Shown piece after piece: positions 8,658 through 13,134 of a stretch of 13,134 bases of DNA. Source of the DNA: a bacterium (GTDB lineage: Bacteria > UBP14 > UBA6098 > B30-G16); NCBI GenBank assembly GCA_027007865.1, contig JALTEE010000025.1, positions 1 to 13,134 on the forward strand, given 5' to 3'. The notes beneath the pieces are model-generated. The model ran no database searches, was not told where the DNA came from, and worked only from the letters and a program-made list of their open reading frames with translations. The position numbers were made by a program, and so were the translations under genes. How positions within the stretch are numbered: position 1 is the stretch's first letter; the number at the start of each line of letters is the position of its first letter.

Positions 8658-8817
8658 ATCTGGATTCCCAATCGAGTTGGGAATGACAGAGGATTTTGTT
8701 TGGAATGACGATGGAGTGATTTGGAATGACACCATTCCATTTGTCATTTCTCCCGCCCTGGCGGGAGGAATCCAGATGGGTGGTGTGTGTGGAACTATAA
8801 AATCTAATCTTTTTTCT
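8658..8817 (+). mobile_element. MITE/BIME-like repeat module (repeat B), copy 2
   Basis: Left palindrome 8659-8688, spacer with three GGAATGAC words (8680, 8702, 8723), and an intact right palindrome 8742-8776 (CTCCCGCC/GGCGGGAG). The termini are inverted: TCTGGATTCC at the left, GGAATCCAGA at the right. It lies in the same orientation as copy 1, exactly 498 bp away. The flank after the right palindrome (gggtggtgtgtgt) inverts the flank before copy 1. The distal AT-rich part overlaps the 3' end of the minus-strand gene ending at 8804. Confidence 0.78.
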
Positions 8818-10858
8818 TCCATCGTGTTTCGATTATCATTTCGGCAGCCATAAGCAGTAGCGCTAAAATCAGCATAGTTCGCCAAAGTTCGACGCCATAT
8901 CGTGCGGAAAGAATTTGAGCAGCTATGTCTTTTTCGGGGTCGAGCCATTTCACAGAGATATTTTTGCGCGTTTTACTATCGAGTGGTGTTATGTCTCCTT
9001 CGGCGGGAGAAATGTTTGCTGCGAACATATCGAGCGTTTCCGCATCGGCTGTAATAGTATAAATTCCCGCTCTCTGCAAATTGTGGATAAAAATCGCCGG
9101 TTTTCCACCGACAAATCTCGGTGCGGCAAAAATCCCGCTTCCACCAGGAAAATGAATGTATAATTTTCCGCTGCCCGTGAAGTCTTCGATTGTCCGCGAA
9201 ATATCGCTACCAACGGGATAGCCCACATCGAAATACGCCACATCGGATGCGAGATACTGACAAACTCGATGCAGCATCGGGACGAAGAAACCCGAAATTG
9301 GAACATTTCCCCAGCGCATATCTGTTGAAAATCCGGATACAATAATTCTTCCATCTCCGAGCGGAACATCTGCGAGAGCAGGCATATCGTTGCCAAAGCG
9401 CAAAAATACCTGTCCTTCGCCGATAGAGAACTGCACTATTTTTTTTACGACAACAGGCGGAAGAGATGTTTCTCGAAAGACATCGAGCACAGGATGTTCT
9501 ATGTTTGCTTTCCCCCATCCGAGTTGCGCTGTTTGTGATGTGTCGCCGATGACCGATGAAACATCTATCGCACCAAAATTTTTAAGCATTTTCCTGAACG
9601 ATGACAGATTTTTTGCAGAATTTTCACCGGGGACGAGCATCATTCCGCCACCGCTCGACACAAATGTTCGCAGCCTGCTTATAACCGCATCCGACGGCGA
9701 CGCAGGGTCGATTAGAAGCACGACATCATAATCGGTGAAAATCTGTGCACCGAGCTGAGCGCTTGTTATTTCACGAATCGTGAAAAAACTCGTTTCGCCT
9801 TCGGGAGATAATGCGAGGCGGAAGAATTTTCGCTGTTCTGCATTGCCGACGATGAGAACTTTTACCGATTTCGGAATGCGAAAAGTGATGTATCTTCTGT
9901 TGTCCGCGTGAAGGTTATCCTCCGAAATTTCGGTGTATCCCCAGTGGAAACCGCCCGAGGATGGCATTCCTGAAAGGTTCGCCGTGATTTGTGCACCTGC
10001 GGGAATATCGAGTATCGTCTGCGACGATTTTTTCCCATCGAGCACCAGCGACGCAACAACACCTTTGACCGCTTTGCCATTATTTTTGATGACTGCCCCG
10101 ATATCGAACGAGTTTCCCGTTTCGAGCAATTGTGGAGGGAATTCAGCCGCAACTATTGTTCTGTTGTCTAATCTGTCAGGCGGAATCGGCAGCACATAAA
10201 TGGAAATCTGCGATGTGGTGTCGAATGTGCTCTGTGTGTGCCATCCTTTTGCTGTGCCATCGGTTAGAACATAGATTTCCTTGTTAGGCGCCGAATATGA
10301 TGCAAGCATTTTTTGACCTTCCGCAATCGCATTTGGAACATCCGTACCGAAATCTGAAATCGAGACGGTGTCGAGCATCGCTGCAAGGTTTTTGAAAAAT
10401 CTGCTCGGCTTTGGATTGAGCCATCGGACATTTTCATCGAATATTCCCACAGCGGCGACATCGCCTTCTTCGAGCAAGGACAAAATTTTATTTGCAGCGG
10501 CTTTTTCGAATGTGAACACATCCGTTCCGCCGCGCACGGCACCTGTGGAATATGAATCATCCAAAAGTATTGCCACAGCAGTTTTTTCGTGGCTGCCGAC
10601 ACCACCGAAATTTATCCCGCGTATCGTCGGGCGAGCGAATGCCGCTACGATAAATAAAATTATCAATGTCCGCAGAAGCAGTATCAGCCACTGCCGAAGA
10701 CGCATCCGCTTCATCCGCTTGCGGTGAATTTCTTCGAGAAATTTTATATCGGAAAATTGCTGCTCTTTGATTTTGTGTCGTGTCAGCAAGTGAATCAAAA
10801 TCGGCAGCGCCGCAAGTGCGAGCGCAGGAAGTATATATGAATTTAAAAATGTCAGCAT
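8804..10858 (-). CDS. BatA-like membrane protein: two N-terminal TM helices, VWA domain, amidotransferase-like domain
   Basis: The product has 684 residues. The N-terminus MLTFLNSYILPALALAALP is a hydrophobic helix (about 5-25), followed by a basic loop ending in RKRMKRMRLRQW and a second helix (about 57-77); this matches the BatA/aerotolerance N-terminal family. A VWA domain follows with a complete-looking MIDAS: DDSYS (D100, S102, S104), the Thr of FGTDV near 172 and LTDG with Asp near 200. Next come a CARDB/Ig-like segment (about 240-325), a class I glutamine amidotransferase-like fold (about 330-480, starting KVLIVGN) and a C-terminal helix near 660-676 with a basic end. The start at 10858 has GGAG 6 bases upstream; an in-frame ATG at 10891 lacks the family N-terminus. 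No MoxR or DUF58 neighbour is in the window. The exact role is unknown; envelope-related by family. Confidence 0.85.
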   Translation of the reverse strand: MLTFLNSYILPALALAALPILIHLLTRHKIKEQQFSDIKFLEEIHRKRMKRMRLRQWLILLLRTLIILFIVAAFARPTIRGINFGGVGSHEKTAVAILLDDSYSTGAVRGGTDVFTFEKAAANKILSLLEEGDVAAVGIFDENVRWLNPKPSRFFKNLAAMLDTVSISDFGTDVPNAIAEGQKMLASYSAPNKEIYVLTDGTAKGWHTQSTFDTTSQISIYVLPIPPDRLDNRTIVAAEFPPQLLETGNSFDIGAVIKNNGKAVKGVVASLVLDGKKSSQTILDIPAGAQITANLSGMPSSGGFHWGYTEISEDNLHADNRRYITFRIPKSVKVLIVGNAEQRKFFRLALSPEGETSFFTIREITSAQLGAQIFTDYDVVLLIDPASPSDAVISRLRTFVSSGGGMMLVPGENSAKNLSSFRKMLKNFGAIDVSSVIGDTSQTAQLGWGKANIEHPVLDVFRETSLPPVVVKKIVQFSIGEGQVFLRFGNDMPALADVPLGDGRIIVSGFSTDMRWGNVPISGFFVPMLHRVCQYLASDVAYFDVGYPVGSDISRTIEDFTGSGKLYIHFPGGSGIFAAPRFVGGKPAIFIHNLQRAGIYTITADAETLDMFAANISPAEGDITPLDSKTRKNISVKWLDPEKDIAAQILSARYGVELWRTMLILALLLMAAEMIIETRWKKKD

Positions 10859-10864
10859 TTTATA

Positions 10865-10868
10865 CTCC
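10865..10868 (-). promoter_or_regulatory. Ribosome binding site of the BatA-like gene
   Basis: On the minus strand GGAG lies 6 bases before the ATG at 10858 (GGAGTATAAAATG). It decides the start against the upstream in-frame ATG at 10891. Confidence 0.75.
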
Positions 10869-10943
10869 AAAAAAGCGAACTGGTATCGCAATATTTCCGC
10901 AATTTATATTGAAAATTGTATTTGTCGAGGAAAATATTGCGAT

Positions 10944-10975
10944 AAAAAAATCGCCCCGTGAAAACAGAGCGATTT
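10944..10975 (-). terminator. Rho-independent terminator of the beta-propeller gene
   Basis: Read on the minus strand, AAATCGCTCTG pairs with CGGGGCGATTT (11 bp including two G-U) around the loop TTTTCA. The hairpin runs directly into a T tract (complement of 10944-10950). It lies 31 bases after the stop codon at 11006. Confidence 0.8.
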
Positions 10976-10977
10976 CT

Positions 10978-11002
10978 ATATCGAAGCGAGGTTGTTCGAT
11001 AT
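10978..11002. other. Second inverted repeat between stop codon and terminator
   Basis: ATATCGAA (10978-10985) and TTCGATAT (10995-11002) form a perfect 8-bp stem with a 9-base loop immediately downstream of the propeller gene stop. It has no T tract of its own. It may stabilise the 3' end of the mRNA. Confidence 0.5.
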
Positions 11003-11005
11003 GCG

Positions 11006-12667
11006 CTATTTTATATACACGATTCGCTTCGCTATTGTTTGCCCGCTGCTTGTTGCTTGCACGAGATATATTCCCGATGCGATGGATTTGTCGGGTGTCC
11101 AGACAAGTGTTCCGCTTGACCACTGACGCTTCGCATCTCGTTGCGGTCGCCCCTTGCTGTCGCTCAGATTAGTTTGCCATACAATATTCCCCCGCAAATC
11201 ATATATCTCCAGCACCGCCCGCCCTTCTGGATTCCCGTTTTCACGGGAATGACAGTTGATAGCAATTTTACACGATGAATTAAATGGATTCGGCGAAATA
11301 GAAATGGAAATTTCCGCCGGTTTCGATACTTTGGTTTCCTTCACGGCGGCAAAATCCTCTCCGTCTCTATCGACGCGGAATGCGTAGATATCGGAATAAT
11401 CGTAAGGGTAGCGCGAATAACTCTGTCCGGCGGCGAAGCATCCGCTGTCTGGCGTCATCACACAGGAATTGAGCAGTTCTGTCAGCGGACCGTAGTCGTA
11501 AAGGGCTTCCCATCTCGTATTAAGTTCTTTGTCCGTGCAAAGTATTCTCGCAGCGCCTCCGCCGGAACCCGCAATATAAAATCCGCTGTCCGGCGCTTGA
11601 ACAATCATCCTGTAATTTGCAACGACACTGGTGCCTGTGGAATCGAGACCGATATATTTTGTCCAAACTGTATCACCGTCCTCGTCGAAAAGAAGCATCC
11701 AAGTTCTCGATGGGTTCTGGTCATAAGTCAATGCGAGATAACCGCCGCCGTAATATGGGCAAACACTGCGGCAGTAATGAAAATATCCTCTATCGATAAC
11801 TTTAGACCAAATGATATTGCACATACTATCTGTTTTCGCGATTACCATCTTGCAAATTCTTCTGGTAACGGTAGAGTCCCCATCGGAATATGTCGTATCG
11901 TGGTCGTCCGTATCGCCAACGAGAACGATTCCGTTATCGGGTGTCAGACAGAACCATCGCACATCGGTATGTCCGCTGCGGGTGTCGTCCGCCCAATAGC
12001 TCTGGCTGACGATGTTGCCGACGGAATCGATTCTGATAATCCATATATTTTCGTAATCGGTCGATGGCATATCGGGACCGTATGATTCTGTTGGTCCGAC
12101 GAGGAAAAAATCGCTTGTGCCCGGGATTAGTCTGACGCACCAGGTTCGGTCGAAGTAATATCCGCCGTAAGACTTTGTCCACATTGTATCGCCGTATTTA
12201 TCTACTCTGACTACAAGCAGATTGTCGTTTCCTGGACAGTCATCGGGAAAACCTGTCCACGGGTCTGTGTAATTTGGCGATTGAGTTTTCCCTGCGATTA
12301 TGCATCCCGAATCGGGTGTTGCGCAGACGCTCCATCCCGCATCGTAATAGCCGATTGTATCGCTGTAATATATGAACCAGCCCGTCTGTCCATAATGTCT
12401 AATCCACTCTTCTTCGCCGTTCGGGTCGAGTTTTATGAGAAACATTTCGTGGTCGAACCAGTTGTGAGCGAAGTCGCCGTCGGGATATGCCCAGGCATTC
12501 GAGCGACCTGTTATAAATAGTCCTCCGTCGGCGCACATATCGACATCTCTGCCATCGTCCAATCCGCCGCCGAGGTCTTTGAAATACTCCCATCCAAACA
12601 CAGCAATCGGCAGAAATACAACAACCGCCGAAATGAGCACCATCCAGTTTTTAAAATTCCTTCGCAT
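11006..12667 (-). CDS. Secreted beta-propeller protein with PNPF-type C-terminal sorting tail
   Basis: The product has 553 residues. MRRNFKNW followed by VLISAVVVFLPIAVFG is a Sec signal peptide, with cleavage likely near residue 25. About seven blade-like repeats (about 30-441) carry motifs such as VCATPDSGCIIAGK, CLTPDNGIVLVGD, VQAPDSGFYIAG and CVMTPDSGCFAAG, as in delta-60-repeat or WD-like propellers. The tail has SPNPFNSS near 459-465, LEIYDLRGNIVW and SGIYLVQAT, resembling Por secretion/FlgD-like tails. The ATG at 12667 is chosen because it has GGAAGGA upstream and begins the signal peptide; an in-frame ATG at 12754 would overlap the preceding gene. The tail carries two foreign-looking inserts, residues 472-481 and about 500-522, both made of genomic repeats. 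The ligand or enzymatic role is unknown. Confidence 0.88.
   Translation of the reverse strand: MRRNFKNWMVLISAVVVFLPIAVFGWEYFKDLGGGLDDGRDVDMCADGGLFITGRSNAWAYPDGDFAHNWFDHEMFLIKLDPNGEEEWIRHYGQTGWFIYYSDTIGYYDAGWSVCATPDSGCIIAGKTQSPNYTDPWTGFPDDCPGNDNLLVVRVDKYGDTMWTKSYGGYYFDRTWCVRLIPGTSDFFLVGPTESYGPDMPSTDYENIWIIRIDSVGNIVSQSYWADDTRSGHTDVRWFCLTPDNGIVLVGDTDDHDTTYSDGDSTVTRRICKMVIAKTDSMCNIIWSKVIDRGYFHYCRSVCPYYGGGYLALTYDQNPSRTWMLLFDEDGDTVWTKYIGLDSTGTSVVANYRMIVQAPDSGFYIAGSGGGAARILCTDKELNTRWEALYDYGPLTELLNSCVMTPDSGCFAAGQSYSRYPYDYSDIYAFRVDRDGEDFAAVKETKVSKPAEISISISPNPFNSSCKIAINCHSRENGNPEGRAVLEIYDLRGNIVWQTNLSDSKGRPQRDAKRQWSSGTLVWTPDKSIASGIYLVQATSSGQTIAKRIVYIK
11102..11170 (-). repeat. Repeat A, copy 3, embedded in-frame in the propeller gene tail
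   Basis: The plus strand reads gacaagtgttccgcttgacc and ends cttgctgtcgctcagatt, matching 7936-7955 and 8056-8074. On the coding strand it adds about residues 500-522, rich in Ser, Arg, Lys and Gln (SDSKGRPQRDAK...), between the conserved NIVWQTN and VWTPDKS strands of the tail. CAAGTG-TTC-CGCTTG keeps the hairpin seen in copy 1 through a G-T pair. Confidence 0.72.
11226..11254 (-). repeat. REP-like palindrome (left-type), embedded in-frame in the propeller gene tail
   Basis: The plus strand begins TCTGGATTCCCG and ends CGGGAATGACA. The stem ATTCCCGT/ACGGGAAT has a 4-base loop. It shares its ends with the left palindromes at 8161 and 8659 but has different inner stem bases. On the coding strand it encodes CHSRENGNPE at residues 472-481, splitting IAIN from VLEIYDLRG. 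Confidence 0.85.
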
Positions 12668-12737
12668 AATTTTCCTTCCATAAAATTTAATAGTTTTCAA
12701 TAGTCGATTGATGATGTCGAATTCGTTTTTATCTTTA
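12668..12737 (-). other. 70-bp spacer between rfaE2 and the propeller gene
   Basis: AT-rich and same-strand, with no clear terminator. A possible TTGAAA hexamer lies on the minus strand, but I see no convincing -10 at the right distance. The two genes could be co-transcribed. Confidence 0.4.
12673..12679 (-). promoter_or_regulatory. Ribosome binding site of the propeller gene
   Basis: GGAAGGA on the minus strand lies 5 bases before ATG 12667, which supports this start and its signal peptide. Confidence 0.75.
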
Positions 12738-13133
12738 TTATTTTGGATTCGCATTGCGAATTTTTTCTATAATCGCTGTTGTCGATTTCCCTTCGACAAA
12801 CGAAATTCGCTCGACTTTTCCGCCCCAACTCGAAACTTCGTTTGCCCCTACAATATTCGATATTTCATAGTCTGCACCTTTCACTAAAATATCGGGACGC
12901 AGCGACAATATCAGTTCGAGCGGAGTATCTTCTGCAAATGGAATAACCGCATCGACAAATGACAGCGATGCGAGAATGAACGCTCTATCCTCCAGCGATT
13001 GATACGGTCTGCCGCTGCTCTTCAATCTTCGCACGCTGTCGTCGGTGTTCAATCCAACAACGAGGAAATTTCCCATCTGTCTCGCTCGAAAAAGATATTC
13101 GCAGTGCCCTCGATGAAGAATATCGAAACAACC
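12738..13133 (-). CDS. rfaE2: D-glycero-beta-D-manno-heptose 1-phosphate adenylyltransferase (RfaE2 / HldE C-terminal domain), 5' partial
   Basis: It transfers AMP from ATP to heptose-1-phosphate, giving the ADP-heptose precursor of the LPS inner core; cytoplasmic. 131 residues are visible. The frame is open through the right edge, beginning GCFDILHRGHCEYLFRARQ, which holds the HxGH nucleotidyltransferase motif (HRGH). Then come VVGLNTDDSVRRLK, the GRP loop, EDRAFILASLSFVD, FAEDTPLELI, RPDILVKGADY and the C-terminal STTAIIEKI motif, all typical of the family. Stand-alone enzymes have about 160 residues, so roughly 25-30 N-terminal residues are missing. A fusion to an N-terminal RfaE1 kinase (HldE form) cannot be excluded because that part lies outside. 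The ATG at 13076 is internal. Confidence 0.93.
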   Translation of the reverse strand, partial: GCFDILHRGHCEYLFRARQMGNFLVVGLNTDDSVRRLKSSGRPYQSLEDRAFILASLSFVDAVIPFAEDTPLELILSLRPDILVKGADYEISNIVGANEVSSWGGKVERISFVEGKSTTAIIEKIRNANPK

Positions 13134-13134
13134 G

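Noticed and set aside
8742..8776. Bidirectional rho-independent terminator between convergent yidD and the BatA-like gene
   Set aside because: The hairpin is strong but is not followed by a T tract on either strand; the T run at 8810-8815 is over 30 bases away. Its ends mark it as a member of the repeat family.
10859..10891. Upstream start for the BatA-like gene at 10891
   Set aside because: It adds 11 polar/aromatic residues before the conserved MxxFLN N-terminus and has a weaker upstream site than GGAG before 10858.
12668..12754. Longer N-terminus for the propeller protein from ATG 12754
   Set aside because: It would overlap the end of rfaE2 and bury the signal peptide. ATG 12667 has a good ribosome binding site.

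Overview
The window looks like chromosomal DNA from an uncultured Gram-negative bacterium, probably of a candidate phylum in or near the FCB superphylum (for example WOR-3, Cloacimonadota or Marinimicrobia-like). This is inferred from three things: secreted proteins ending in PNPF-type C-terminal tails with a 'GxYxW/GIYLV' signature, a heptose nucleotidyltransferase for LPS core synthesis, and a BatA-like membrane VWA protein. No rRNA or tRNA is present to fix the taxonomy.

Layout. Positions 3-7937 (+) hold the 3' part of a giant surface or secreted protein of more than 2640 residues. It has a VWA domain with a cysteine-rich insertion, then ten alternating pairs of Ig-like domains (20 domains, about 660 bp per pair), then a FlgD/CHU_C-like tail. 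Positions 7936-8817 are a repeat-rich zone around one small gene, yidD. Two palindrome-based repeat families occur twice each in the same order (A-B-yidD-A-B). On the minus strand lie a BatA-like VWA/amidotransferase-like membrane protein (8804-10858), a terminator region (10944-11002), a secreted beta-propeller protein with a PNPF tail (11006-12667), and the 3' part of rfaE2/hldE (12738-13133, running off the right edge). yidD and the BatA-like gene converge.

How it fits together. The two largest exported proteins end in related sorting/anchoring-type tails and probably use the same outer-membrane secretion route. yidD (membrane protein insertion) and rfaE2 (LPS core) are envelope genes. No single pathway or operon links all five genes.

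The most unusual signals are these. (1) The cysteines of the Ig array covary across its own 20 repeats, which predicts intra-domain disulfides and, separately, inter-domain staples. (2) A MITE/BIME-like module is present in two nearly identical copies flanking yidD. (3) Members of both repeat families also lie in-frame inside the C-terminal tail of the beta-propeller protein, and two copies of one family contain the stop codons of the genes they follow.
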